A program made the position numbers and the translations under genes. From SZUA-22 sp963751695 (GTDB lineage Bacteria; Bacteroidota; Ignavibacteria; Ignavibacteriales; Melioribacteraceae): a stretch of 64,000 nt of DNA. Shown here one piece after another: positions 1 through 9,255 of this stretch (its first letter is position 1; each line of letters opens with the position of its first letter). The notes under the pieces were generated by a model. It ran no database searches. It saw nothing but the letters and a program-made list of their open reading frames with translations, and was not told the origin of the DNA. Location of the stretch: contig CAVVVP010000001.1 of NCBI GenBank assembly GCA_963751695.1, positions 1-64,000 on the forward strand, read 5' to 3'.

Positions 1-731
1 GAACATCGATATAAGGATTGAAGTCTTTATCATTTTCATCTTTGTGCTTTAGGAACTCACTCTCCTCTGAAGTCTCTCCTTTAGTTTTAGAATCATATTT
101 TTCATTCAAAAAAGTATTCAGCTGGGGGAACCAGTTGCCCCGATTTGAATATGTGACCATCTGTAGAAATGTTGAATACATTAGGAACAAATAATTGAGG
201 GCTAACTCCTGGTATCGGTTTAACTGTTTTATCCCTTCAAGATATGTTGACCCTTCGGTGCTAAGGACTTTACATTCTATAACTGTTAATGGTATTCCAT
301 TAACGATAAGTACAATGTCTGGGCGTATATGTTTATCTGAAGTATTTATTGGATTGGTGACATCAAATACAAATTGGTTCGTTACTACAAACTTGTTATT
401 CGCAATAGTTGCGAGTATCGATTAAACAGATCTATAAAATTGCCTTACTTTCGGGAGTCGGTTTGAATGTCCGTTCTCCTTTTAACCAGTAATGAAATTC
501 TTCATTGTCATCTAGTCTTCTAAGTTTTTTGATCAACACTTCAATGTGCTTTTTGTTTAAACTTTTATCTTTATTTAACCTATTGAGTGCTTCCTTGAGG
601 TGAGAATCAATAAAAGGATTGGAGTAACTTTGACGTAGTGAATCTAACTTGCTTGAGGAGTAATACAGCCACCCAAGTTTTTCAAGTGTTTTGATGATCG
701 GTATTTCTACATTTTTTAGTTCAGAGTACAT
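1..731 (-). pseudogene. hsdR: Type I restriction enzyme R subunit, N-terminal part, frameshifted and cut by window edge
   Basis: HsdR is the motor and nuclease subunit of type I restriction enzymes. Starting at the ATG at 731, the reading frame gives an HsdR-like N-terminus (about residues 10-100, with a TLEKLGW segment) and reaches a stop near 432. A second frame, open from about 421 to position 1, continues with the HSDR_N nuclease core: RPDIVLIVNGIPLTVIECK holds the Asp and Glu-x-Lys of the PD-(D/E)XK site, followed by GIKQLNRYQ. The two frames fit one protein broken near 425-435. The ATPase domains would lie left of the window. The frame of the first part is continuous with the end of the upstream nuclease gene, so the exact start is uncertain. 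A short plus-strand frame at 195-425 is only the antisense of this domain. Confidence 0.75.
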
Positions 732-1846
732 TGTCTCACACGAATTAATTTGTGAGATCAAATCAGTAATCATTACTAACAATTCTTTCCAATCAGATTC
801 ATATATTTCTTTTAAATGGTTTGAGAAATTGGTTAGATCCTCAACAGAATTAATCGAATAAGTTCCTTCAATAAGATAAATACTTTTTTTCTCTCGTCTA
901 TTGAACAATCTCTGATTTGTTTTTACATCGCTGATATTGATTGTGCTTTCTCATCAGACCAGTTCTCAATTCTTTCTTTACCAGTTAGATATACTCCGAT
1001 TTTAAAATTTTTTTTGGTCAGTAAATCATTGTAAAAAAAATAATTCGATACACCGCTATCTTTTTGGGTAAAAAAACGGATGGTCGGGAACTGAGTTTTG
1101 TTATAACTGAATCCTTGATCTTCTAAAAAGCTGACAATGCTACTGGAAACATATTCTTCAAAATCTTTAAGAAGCACAAGCATATCTGATATTTTTTCTG
1201 AATTTTCTATAAAGGAAAGAAATCTTTTTTTCCATATTCTGTATTCCCGTCATATTATTTATATTGATAATAAACTCTCTTAAAAGAGTGTAATCTCTAG
1301 GATCAAGATCATACAATCTAGAACCGAGTGAAAGCTGGATTTCTTCAAGTAACTCTGAATGAGTGATGTTTATAAATTTTGGATTTGGACTAAGTTGTTT
1401 GTTAAGTGTTAACAGAACACCAATTTTATTCTCTGCATTTATACTTTCGAAATAATCATTTAAATCATTGTTGATAGAAGATAATATTTTGTTTTCAATT
1501 ATTATTGCATTCTGCTTTGAAAATGAATCGTTTGAATCTGAAATTAGAAGGTCAATATAATTACCCGAATCTGTGAATACTTCCCTCTCTACAAAGATTT
1601 CTTCAAAATCTTTAATTTTAAATTCTGACTGCTTCTTTGTTAGAATAGAAACAAGCGAATCGAAAAAAAGCGTGGAGAGAGTGTGATCTTCATTCAGGAT
1701 TGAAATAATATTGATAAAAATTGCTTACCACTATTTCAAAATGCGGATATCCAGAGATATCAAAAAAAGTCTTCCTCTGGGATTTTCTTCTTGGTGGAGA
1801 ACTTCAGCAGTTCCGAATATTTTTCTTCAATATTCATAGACAACAT
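732..1846 (-). pseudogene. PD-(D/E)XK nuclease-like protein (PDDEXK_4 type), multiply frameshifted
   Basis: Joining minus-strand frames gives a protein of about 370 residues beginning MLSMNIEEKY. It has the layout of PDDEXK_4-type nucleases: a GYPHFEIVVSNFYQYY segment, NEDHTLSTLFFDSL, then the presumed catalytic strands IDLLIS and AIIIENKI (Asp, then Glu-x-Lys). At least four frame changes are needed (near 1780, 1700-1720, 1220 and 935). The first is in a run of T and the third in a run of A. The C-terminal part runs in frame into the sequence just before hsdR, so the boundary between the two genes is approximate. The gene lies between a zinc-ribbon gene and hsdR, as cargo of the restriction operon. 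The family call is from the motif pattern only. Confidence 0.55.
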
Positions 1847-1883
1847 TTTTTTGTTATTTATTGATAACTTCTTTTGAGAAATT

Positions 1884-2198
1884 CTAATCCCAAAGCATAG
1901 TTTCCTTTCCATCAGTTATCAATTTTCCGTCGCATTTTGGGACAGGGCTTCTTTTTTTTGTCCCACAAAATTATTTGTTCACTACCACAATGTTCACATT
2001 TATAATATTCAAATTCATCTTTCGGGTAATTGTTTTTCTCAAATTTCTCTCCAAACTTTCCCACAAAGACATCTGTAAGTTCATTACAATCTTTACATAT
2101 ATGCGGTTCTAATACTGCCAACATACCATAATCAAGTTTACCACAAGATTCAACTTTATAATCACATTTGTTACATTCAAATAAGTAGCTGATCCCAT
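1884..2198 (-). pseudogene. Small zinc-ribbon protein, two homopolymer frameshifts
   Basis: The uninterrupted part encodes about 70 residues (1912-2124), but extending both ends across one-base shifts gives a coherent protein of about 104 residues. It starts at ATG 2198, needs one extra G in a GGG run near 2195, and needs one A fewer in an AAAA run near 1930. The restored protein has four cysteine pairs, CNKC, CKDC, CEHC and CPKC, consistent with two zinc ribbons, and ends in TMLWD. Its start codon overlaps the stop of an hsdS remnant (TAATG), which suggests past translational coupling. No function can be assigned. Two frameshifts in homopolymers within 315 bases make sequencing error a serious alternative to decay. 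Confidence 0.6.
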
Positions 2199-2337
2199 TA
2201 TACTTGAACCCTAATCTTTCCAGTTAACAGTTTCTGCATTAGTCATTTCTTCAGTTTTTCCAATTCTAACTTGGTCCCTTGTTCTATTTCTATTTTATTA
2301 TCGACTTCAGTTAAAATTGCTATAAGTTGTACCTTCA
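2198..2337 (-). pseudogene. hsdS 3'-end remnant (copy B)
   Basis: The minus strand reads LIAILTEVDNKIEIEQ, then the rest of a conserved HsdS C-terminal coiled coil, a TGA where the full hsdS has Gly (GGA to TGA), and LMQKLLTGKIRVQV before a TAA at 2200. This matches the end of the longer hsdS at 3933-4070 (IATLLSEIDNKIEIEQ and LMQKLLTGKMRVSA) and aligns at DNA level over about 130 bases. There is no target-recognition domain left upstream: the sequence before it belongs to the hypothetical gene at 2350-2858. It is therefore a piece of a second specificity gene or a duplicated gene end. Confidence 0.75.
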
Positions 2338-2349
2338 TGTATTATGTAA

Positions 2350-2858
2350 TCATAGCCACGACTTATCACATTCATAACTTGGAATAATGCTTACAAATTG
2401 ATCATAAATGTCATCGTTATCTCCGAAGATATTCATTAGTTCTTCAAAACATTGAATATTTATTTCGCTGAATAAGTTTATAGATTGCTCCCTGAAGCTC
2501 GAAATCTCAAATCTTCTTGAAAACTATAATCATCTAGATCGTCCTCATTCAGTAACTCAGAATCTCCCAGTAATTGTCCTACAATAATTGGTGAAAAATT
2601 GAAGTCACCAATATCATCAAGTATGATTTCATATGTAATCTCATAAGCTTCGTGACAAAACTCGTAATAAATATTTGCAAGAGTTATTAGATTTATCTTT
2701 AATCGATGAAATCCTAAATCATTGCCGTACGCCCAGTTAAATTTATCCCAATTTTTGGACAACCATTTCAAATCTCTTTCTTCTGACCATACACAGAAAA
2801 AATATTCTGCGAACTCTTTCGCTTCTTCCCAAGTCCAATATTTTCTAACTGAAGACAT
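2350..2858 (-). pseudogene. Hypothetical acidic protein, one frameshift
   Basis: The protein begins MSSVRKYWTWEEAKEFAEYF at ATG 2858 and runs 126 residues to a stop at 2478. Shifting frame by one base near 2505 extends it through ISSFREQSINLFSEIN to a stop at 2350, about 170 residues in all, and the extension keeps the same acidic, aromatic-rich composition. I do not recognise the family. It lies between two hsdS 3'-end remnants (2198-2337 and 2863-2935) inside the restriction operon, so it is probably cargo carried with the restriction genes. No signal peptide, membrane segment or metal-binding motif is visible. Confidence 0.5.
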
Positions 2859-2862
2859 ACCT

Positions 2863-2935
2863 CTAAACCTTTATCCTAATCTTATAAGTTAACAATTTCT
2901 TCATTAATCCTTTCTGAGTTTTTTTATTACATATT
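2863..2935 (-). pseudogene. hsdS 3'-end remnant (copy C)
   Basis: The minus strand reads KKTQKGLMKKLLTYKIRIKV followed by TAG at 2865. This is the C-terminal signature of HsdS, compare LKKGLMQKLLTGKMRVSA in the hsdS ending at 3933. Only about 20-25 codons remain, directly after the Cas4-like gene (stop at 2965) and five bases before the ATG of the hypothetical gene at 2858. It forms the second of two stranded gene ends in this interval. Confidence 0.65.
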
Positions 2936-2964
2936 TTTTGTATCAATGGTTTTCCAATTGTTTT

Positions 2965-3930
2965 TTAATTGTAAGGAACAGACAGGTACTTTCGTTTCCT
3001 ACCCTTGTGTTTACAGTAATAACGAACACTGCATCTGAAACACTTGTTGAAATTTAGAGCACTAATGTTAAATGGATTTTTAATACACTTTTTCAAACTA
3101 AGAGTTTTTTTATATACCTCATTCAAATAGGTTTTATCATTATCCTCTGGTGTCACTTTTAAATATCTCTGGGGTCAAAATTATTAAATGATTCGTGTTT
3201 TTTATCCCAATAAAAATATACAACGTAGGCATAATGTATATCTAATTCTTTTAGACCCAATATATAACCAATAGCTTGAACTCGGTGCGAGCTCAACTTT
3301 AATATCTTCCATAAATGTATGATGTTCATCAACAATAAATTTCTTCTTGTCATTCCTATCAAAGAGATAATCAGTTTCCGCATAATGTATTATTCTTATT
3401 ATACAAGGGTTTTTGCTTTTCGTTAGAATTTCGAGCAACAATCTTGGAAGAAAGAATGTCTCTGTAAAATTCCTTTTCTACACCAATTGTAGAGGGCTTT
3501 GTACTCGAGGAACGTGACCGTTTAATACTGTCAATTAATTCGATCTATCTTAGATGCTTTATGTTGATGAAGGCCTTCCTCAATGTTGGGATCTTTAGTT
3601 ATATCGAAAGTTTCCTTAATGGCGTAACTCGCAGGACAGAAAACAAAAGCCGCTAAATCTGAGATGGTGATGTATGGAAATCTTTTTCTTGACTTTAATG
3701 GACGACGAACTTCTTTTTTTTCCTCCAATAATCGTTCAATTACTTGAGATGCATATTCGGCTGTTATTGTATCAAAGTGAAATAATTTATCAAATACTTT
3801 CTTTTCGAGAAATGGTGTACTAAATCCAACATCTTTTATTAGCTGCTTTATAAATTTATACTGTTTGTCTGTTATTTGATGTTTTGTGTAATATCTTTTA
3901 TTTCTGTATAAAGTACTTTTATACTCTTTG
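2965..3930 (-). pseudogene. Cas4-like / RecB-family PD-(D/E)XK protein, frameshifted
   Basis: Three minus-strand frames join into a protein of about 315 residues. The N-terminal 50 residues (ITDKQYKFIKQLIKDVGF) look like a short helical module. Then come the Cas4/Dna2-type start (ISDLAAFVFCPASYAIK), a TDYLFD segment carrying the first catalytic Asp, FIVDEHHTF where a Glu-x-Lys is expected, SHRVQAIGYILGL resembling the Q-x3-Y helix, and a C-terminal cysteine group (CIKN...NKCFRCSVRYYC) that could hold an iron-sulfur cluster. The lysine of the active site appears to be lost. No start codon is evident right after the hsdS stop at 3933. It stands in a restriction operon with no CRISPR array or other cas gene. 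The family call is tentative. Confidence 0.5.
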
Positions 3931-3932
3931 TT

Positions 3933-5195
3933 CTATGCAGACACTCTCATCTTCCCAGTTAACAGTTTCTGCATTAAGCCTTTTTTAAGTTTTTCCAGTT
4001 CTGATTTTGTCTGTTGCTCTATTTCTATTTTGTTGTCGATTTCTGAAAGAAGGGTTGCTATCTGATCTCTATCTTTTTGTTCAACATGTGCAAACGTGAT
4101 AACTTTACCAAAGTCACCTTTGTTCAAAATTGGAGTAGCAGTATCACCAGAGAATGATAGTAAGTATTTTGGTATTGTTTGTAATAAATAATAGATATAC
4201 TCAGCAGTATATTTGCTACGAGGAATTAGAATTGATTTGTTGGTTTGTTGTACAGTCTTCAACAGTAATTCCAACTTTACCTATTGTAGCACCGATACAC
4301 ACTACAGAAACCACATCTTTAGATAATTTTCTAGAAACTTCATATCCTACATTGGAAATATATCTTTCTGTTTTATGTATAAATTTAATCTCACCTAGAT
4401 CACCAGGTGTTATAAACATAATGTCATCAGAGTTATAGTATTCAGTTTCAGATGTAGGTGGTGTTGTACCAGTGACAATAATTCCCAATTCTTTGAGCTT
4501 ATCGGTCCAGTGTTAGGCTTACGGCCCTTAGTACGTGAAAAAGTCATATATGCTCTACATTCAAAGAGCTGTTGCATTAATCCTTTTTTAAGTCTTTCAG
4601 TTTCTTTGATAATTGCTTCAGTTTTCTCAATCTGTTCGTCTACTGTGAGAGGCATTTCAGCTATTTTCTTTTGTTCTGGGAGAGGTGGGAGAATTACTAT
4701 TAATCTCTTGAAATCTTTTGTTGTAAAACTTGCTTGGTTGACGGCTGGTTTAGTTATTTTTTTAATCCAATCCCAATAATACATGGTTTGCATAAAGTAA
4801 AAGAAATATTGATTATCAACAGTTTGATGAAGTTGTAAACGTAATATGTTGGTAGTATAAATAGCTTCTCTCCCAATTCGATTTTCGTAAATACAACTTT
4901 TCCCAATATGAGCAATACTATTTATAAAGTTTATTAGAATATCACCATTATTTAAGACGTAATCCTTAGTAGGAACACCTTTCGGATCATTTTTATACCA
5001 ATACTTTAGTTCTGCAAAATCTATTTTACTATCTACAATGTTTGTAGATCTTATAACTGGGATTCCAATATCTTGTGATGATAATAATCTTGACAAACCA
5101 CTTTTCAACAATTTCGTTATCGATTCCAGCTTTACTACATTCCACTCCTCTGGTATCTTCCCAATCTTTGTCTTCTTGAAATTCCCTCCCACCAT
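3933..5195 (-). pseudogene. hsdS: Type I restriction-modification specificity subunit, two frameshifts
   Basis: HsdS provides DNA target recognition for the HsdM2S methylase and HsdR2M2S restriction complex. The N-terminal half (5195 to about 4500) has a first target-recognition domain (IGKIPEEWNVVKLESI start) and the central coiled coil (LPEQKKIA, then RLKKGLMQQLF). The frame then shifts near 4500 into the second domain (LGIIVTGTTPPTSETEYYN) and again near 4222 (one T too many) into IPRSKYTAEYI and the C-terminal coiled coil ending LMQKLLTGKMRVSA. Restored length is about 420 residues, normal for the family. The start ATG at 5195 is one base past the hsdM stop at 5197. Both breaks are one-base changes; decay or sequence error would look the same. 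Confidence 0.8.
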
Positions 5196-5196
5196 A

Positions 5197-6712
5197 TTAT
5201 TCTATACCCAGTTCAGGTAGGAAGTTCTGGAGTTTGCTATCAATCTCTACCCTCTCTTTCTCTAAAGACTCTAAATTACTCTTAACTTCATCCAAATCAA
5301 CTTCTTCTTCTGGTTCAGTTGTATCGACATATCTGGATATATTAAGGTTGTAGTCGTTCTCTACAATTTCATCCAAGTCACTAACTGTGCAGTACCTCTT
5401 GACTGATTCAAACTTTGTAAAGGTATCGAACGTCTTTGTAATATCCTCTTCCCTAAGATGGTTCTGTGCTTTACCTTCCAGATAGTCGTTACTCGCATCT
5501 ATAAATAGTACTTTCCCCTTTCTCGCTTCTGGTTTCTTTCTGTTCATTATCAGCAGACATCCAGGTGAACCAGTATTTGCAAACAAGTTGGAAGGTAGGC
5601 CTATGACAGCTTCAATTATATCATTCTCAATAAATGCTTGTCTAACTTTACCTTCTTTACTACCACGGAAAAGTACACCGTTATCCATTACGATGCCCAT
5701 TCTTCCATCTGGCTTTGAACTTGCAAGCATATGCTGTATCCATGCCCAGTCTGCAGATCCAGCTGGAGGACGTCCGTAAACAAGACGATTGTATTTATCT
5801 TCAATATCTTTCTTTTTCTTTGTTCCATTTTCATTGGTTACTTCGTGAAGCCAGTTATCAAGGTTCCAAGGTGGATTAGCGAGGACTATATCAAACTTTT
5901 GAAGACTTCCATCTTCCAGTGTAAACTGTGGATCTGTAAAAGTATCTCCACGTTTTAATCTTAGCATCATTATATCCGTGAAGGATCATATTCATTTTGG
6001 CAATGATATATGTATTATAAACATTCTCTTGCCCGTACATAAAGAGTTTAGTGGGATCTTTGCCCTCACTATCCAATAAATGTCCAGCAGTTACAAGCAT
6101 ACCACCAGATCCGCAAGCAGGATCGTAGATTGACATTCCTTCATCTGGTCTGAGTATTCTAACAAGCAATTCGACAACTTTATGAGGCGTGTAGAACTCA
6201 CCACCCTTTTTGCCAGCATCATCTGCAAACTGTGCAATCAGATACTCATAAGCATCTCCTAACATATCACCAGTTACGTTATCTCGACCTAGTTTATGCA
6301 TATTAAAATGATTTATGAGACTGTTCACCGCAGCATCTGTGAGACGGTCTTTATCGTTGAAATCTATCTTGTCGAGTATTCCATCTAGTCTGGGAGCATT
6401 AGCTCTGGTAACTTTAATAAATACATCATTTATCTTTTCTCCAGTGTTTTTGCTAGTGGATAGTACATCATTCCAATGACATCCATCTGGAATAAAGAAG
6501 ATTTCACCGTAGAGATCTTTATTATTTGCCAGGTCTTCCCCTACTTGTGATTTCATTTTCTCGTATTCTTCTTCGAATACATCACTGAGGCGTTTGTAGA
6601 AAAGGAGTCCAAGGATGTAATGTTTGAAATCTCCACTATCTATTTTACCCCGAAGAATGTTTGCAGCATCCCATAGGTACGATTTGAGTTCTTGTTTGGT
6701 TAGTGTTGGCAT
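5197..6712 (-). pseudogene. hsdM: Type I restriction-modification DNA methyltransferase subunit, one frameshift
   Basis: HsdM is the N6-adenine methyltransferase subunit. The first part (6712 to about 5953) has the HsdM N-terminal helical domain and the AdoMet motif YDPACGSGGMLV near residue 200, then GQENVYNTYIIAKMNMILHG. An extra A in an AAAA run near 5953 breaks the frame; the next frame continues KRGDTFTDPQF and the catalytic motif ANPPWN, then a C-terminal coiled coil. Restored length is about 505 residues, as expected. It follows the AIPR gene by 10 bases and precedes hsdS by one base, so all three look co-transcribed. No strong ribosome-binding site is visible before ATG 6712. Confidence 0.85.
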
Positions 6713-6721
6713 AGTTTACAA

Positions 6722-8476
6722 TTAATAGCTTGTGAATATTTTTTTGATATTATCTCTTACAATTTTTGAATTTCTATATCTATTAACAACATCCATAATG
6801 AAAGTATTATTCTTAAAATAGGTATTATAAGTTAAATCAATTCCTTCAGTCTTCAAGTATTTTGGTTTTTGTTTTTTATAAGAATCCAATAAAAAGTTCA
6901 TTATGTGTTTAGTGATTCTATTCCATTTAGCATAATTTTCAAAATATTTTGATTCGTTCTCAAGAATTTCAGATAATTTTGAGCTACCCCATGTAATTTT
7001 CTGAGCTCTGATTAGTTCGATATAGATAGTAAAAAGAGATAGCTTGCAATACTGTTTTGAATTTTTAATGTACTGTAAATTTGATAATTCAGTTAATGAT
7101 TTAGTAATAAGCTTATCTAATAGAAACAATTGAAATGCAATTTTAGGTTCAGTTTTACTAAGAATGTGATACGCTTTGTCTTCTTCAAATAAGTCATTTC
7201 TGGACCTATAGGCATTTGCTGGTCCTAATCCCTTGATTTGATTATGGTAACAAGCGAGAAGCTGTATCTGTTTTGGTAAAAAAGGACCTTTATCAATATT
7301 TACACTTTTAAGTTCAGTTCTCCTAGATTTCCACTCATTCTTTCTCGTTTCGTAAAAATAGCCTTGCTTTCTAAAGTACCTTTTTAATTCTTGATTGAAA
7401 TCATCATTTGCTGCTAGATTCCATTTCATAATTGGATTTTGCAGATTACTCCTAATTGATATTTTATTTATTATTTCCTTTTTTCTTAATGCATCTTTCT
7501 TAAATCTTTCTGCATCAAATGGTTCAATTTGAATAATCCTTAACATTACCCTTGCGTCTTTCGAAGGATTATCGACATCTCGTACACTGTGAAGTGTTTG
7601 AGAACCATTAACCACTCTTGGATTTACCAGCAATAATTCTCCGTTACCTGGATCGTGAGAATATCTTTCACACAAAATTGTTATTCCATTATTACTGAAC
7701 GCAAATTCTTTTGGGGCATCTTTGAAAGTACGTTGTATATTTCTATTGGGTTCAGTTTTTCCCAAATTCAATCGGATATTTCTTGCAAATAACAAGTCGT
7801 AGTGATCTTCCCTCATGTAGGTTATAAAATCAAATAATTTAGCAAAAACTATTGAAGTTGGGACAATGGTTTCTTCTTTTGATGGAGATAATACATTAGA
7901 AATACCAGTTAGAATAAGATTTTTTGTTCTGGGCATTGCTCCTTCAAGATCATCTACCATATGTTGCAGAATATCGTTCATATGAAAAATATCTACATCA
8001 AGACCCTTCACTCTATCATATTGATTTATGTTTTTCTTACAATTAGTAATAAAGAAAAGTTTTGTTTTTCCTTGATCATAATTTTCAAATAATTTTCGGT
8101 AATACTTTCTTAGATCTTTTCTAACATAATCAGAGATATGATTTTCTCGTGAATGTGAATCATCAAATAAACGAGAAAAAGCAATTATTTCATCATAAAA
8201 CCCAGTCGGTGCTGTTTTATTATAATCTTTGGAAAACTTACTATTGACAACATTATAGATCATTGATCCATTGTTTTCAGTTTTGAATATGCAGTCAATT
8301 TTTCCATCTCTAGCACCATCAGTATGAATAATATCTATGGGCTTTTGGAAGTACATCTCAACAAACCATCTTGGAAAGGCTTCATAATTTTTAAGTCTTT
8401 TATTCGTTGAAACTTCTCCTATCATTTCAAGCATAAATTCGAATAGATACTTTTTTTCAAGAAGATGTTTATCCAT
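6722..8476 (-). CDS. AIPR-family protein (abortive infection/phage resistance type)
   Basis: AIPR proteins are a family linked to phage defence and often sit beside restriction-modification genes. The conserved FSNNGITI (about residue 260) and NPRVVNGSQT (about residue 285) motifs are present. The N-terminal part has DGKIDCIF, then VNSKFS, which resembles the Asp and Gln/Glu-x-Lys strands of a PD-(D/E)XK nuclease with Asn at the Gln position. I chose ATG 8476 (MDKHLLEKK, 584 residues) because a GGAGG lies eight bases upstream; a TTG at 8491 is possible. It is the first gene of the operon with hsdM and hsdS and is intact while those genes are broken. The biochemical activity of this protein is not established from sequence. 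Confidence 0.8.
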   Translation of the reverse strand: MDKHLLEKKYLFEFMLEMIGEVSTNKRLKNYEAFPRWFVEMYFQKPIDIIHTDGARDGKIDCIFKTENNGSMIYNVVNSKFSKDYNKTAPTGFYDEIIAFSRLFDDSHSRENHISDYVRKDLRKYYRKLFENYDQGKTKLFFITNCKKNINQYDRVKGLDVDIFHMNDILQHMVDDLEGAMPRTKNLILTGISNVLSPSKEETIVPTSIVFAKLFDFITYMREDHYDLLFARNIRLNLGKTEPNRNIQRTFKDAPKEFAFSNNGITILCERYSHDPGNGELLLVNPRVVNGSQTLHSVRDVDNPSKDARVMLRIIQIEPFDAERFKKDALRKKEIINKISIRSNLQNPIMKWNLAANDDFNQELKRYFRKQGYFYETRKNEWKSRRTELKSVNIDKGPFLPKQIQLLACYHNQIKGLGPANAYRSRNDLFEEDKAYHILSKTEPKIAFQLFLLDKLITKSLTELSNLQYIKNSKQYCKLSLFTIYIELIRAQKITWGSSKLSEILENESKYFENYAKWNRITKHIMNFLLDSYKKQKPKYLKTEGIDLTYNTYFKNNTFIMDVVNRYRNSKIVRDNIKKIFTSY

Positions 8477-8561
8477 TATCCTTTCCTCCAATTAAATAAT
8501 TTAATCTCTTACAATAAAACTAACTTTAAGAATTTTCAACTAACTATTCCAACAATTGGGA

Positions 8562-8975
8562 TTATAATTCTGAAGACAATTGTTCAAGCCTCTTTAGGAT
8601 TTTAACAATTACTCCTTCTCTTATATAACCATCCCATAGCCCATCACCGAATCTTTCTGAACGCAAACAATATGTTAACATGCTCTTTATTTGTGGGATA
8701 TCAGCCTTATTAATTGGTTCATCATTACCCAGGAAGGAATCATCAATATTTGATAAATAATCTCTATCCATCCATCCTTTTGAAGCTACCAAATTAAAAA
8801 ACTCATATACTTTTTCATTATAATCTGGATGTGGCATTGTCATAACACCTTCAGAATCTGTTTCACCTCCAAACCATTCCACAATTGGCTCGAACTCTGG
8901 GTCCTCAAATACAGGGATAAAGGATACAAGTTTACTAATATCATTTTGGTTGGGAATAATACTCAGATCTTCCAT
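8562..8975 (-). CDS. DUF6508-like protein
   Basis: A 137-residue soluble protein. The segments FIPVFEDPEFEPIVEWFGGE, GVMTMPHPDYN and IKSMLTYCLRSERFGDGLW match the pattern I recall for DUF6508, found near restriction and other defence genes; the function is unknown. I take ATG 8975 (MEDLSIIPNQ) because AGAGGG lies just upstream; an in-frame ATG at 8999 would add eight residues. It precedes the AIPR gene by about 85 bases and may start that transcription unit. A 103-nt palindrome lies upstream at 9033-9135. Confidence 0.65.
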   Translation of the reverse strand: MEDLSIIPNQNDISKLVSFIPVFEDPEFEPIVEWFGGETDSEGVMTMPHPDYNEKVYEFFNLVASKGWMDRDYLSNIDDSFLGNDEPINKADIPQIKSMLTYCLRSERFGDGLWDGYIREGVIVKILKRLEQLSSEL

Positions 8976-9032
8976 TAACCCTCTTGTGTTAAAACACAAA
9001 AACCACTATTACTATTTCTGATTATATTTTTT

Positions 9033-9135
9033 AATAACTCGAGTAAGCTATTCTATTATCCATTAAAAAGATCTTGATAGTTAAAATAAGGTTTTTTGAG
9101 ATAAAATTATTTTAAATAGCTTTAGTTGAGCAATT
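9033..9135. repeat. Imperfect palindrome, attC-like (site I)
   Basis: The left arm at 9033-9052 and the reverse complement of the right arm at 9115-9135 agree at 16 of 20 aligned positions with one gap, and both end in a GCTATT block. The right end carries GTTGAGC, which fits the integron core-box consensus GTTRRRY; the left equivalent is ACTCGAG and does not fit well. It lies in the gap between the DUF6508 gene and the membrane-protein gene and abuts site II. A transcription terminator or an unrelated miniature element is the main alternative. Confidence 0.5.
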
Positions 9136-9147
9136 ATCAAATTCTTA

Positions 9148-9234
9148 ACTCAACTTTAGTTTTTTTAACCTATCTACTGCTAGTCATACAAAACCATTCA
9201 TTCAAAGTTTTTTTAGGAAAATCCTTAGTTGAGT
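9148..9234. repeat. Imperfect palindrome, attC-like (site II)
   Basis: It begins ACTCAACTTTAG and ends CTTAGTTGAGT, so the outer eight bases are exactly complementary. Both boxes fit the integron pattern (ACTCAAC for RYYYAAC, GTTGAGT for GTTRRRY), and the 87-nt length is in the range of attC sites. The right end shares 20 identical bases, aaaatccttagttgagtggg, with the right end of site III (9218-9237 and 10225-10244). It lies about 20 bases from the 3' end of the membrane-protein gene. Confidence 0.5.
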
Positions 9235-9255
9235 GGGTGATTTATATATTATAAG

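Noticed and set aside
195..425. Plus-strand open frame of 76 codons
   Set aside because: It is antisense to the HsdR nuclease domain, whose minus-strand translation has clear catalytic motifs.
2965..3930. CRISPR-Cas locus
   Set aside because: No repeat-spacer array and no cas1, cas2 or effector gene is present; the Cas4-like gene is isolated.
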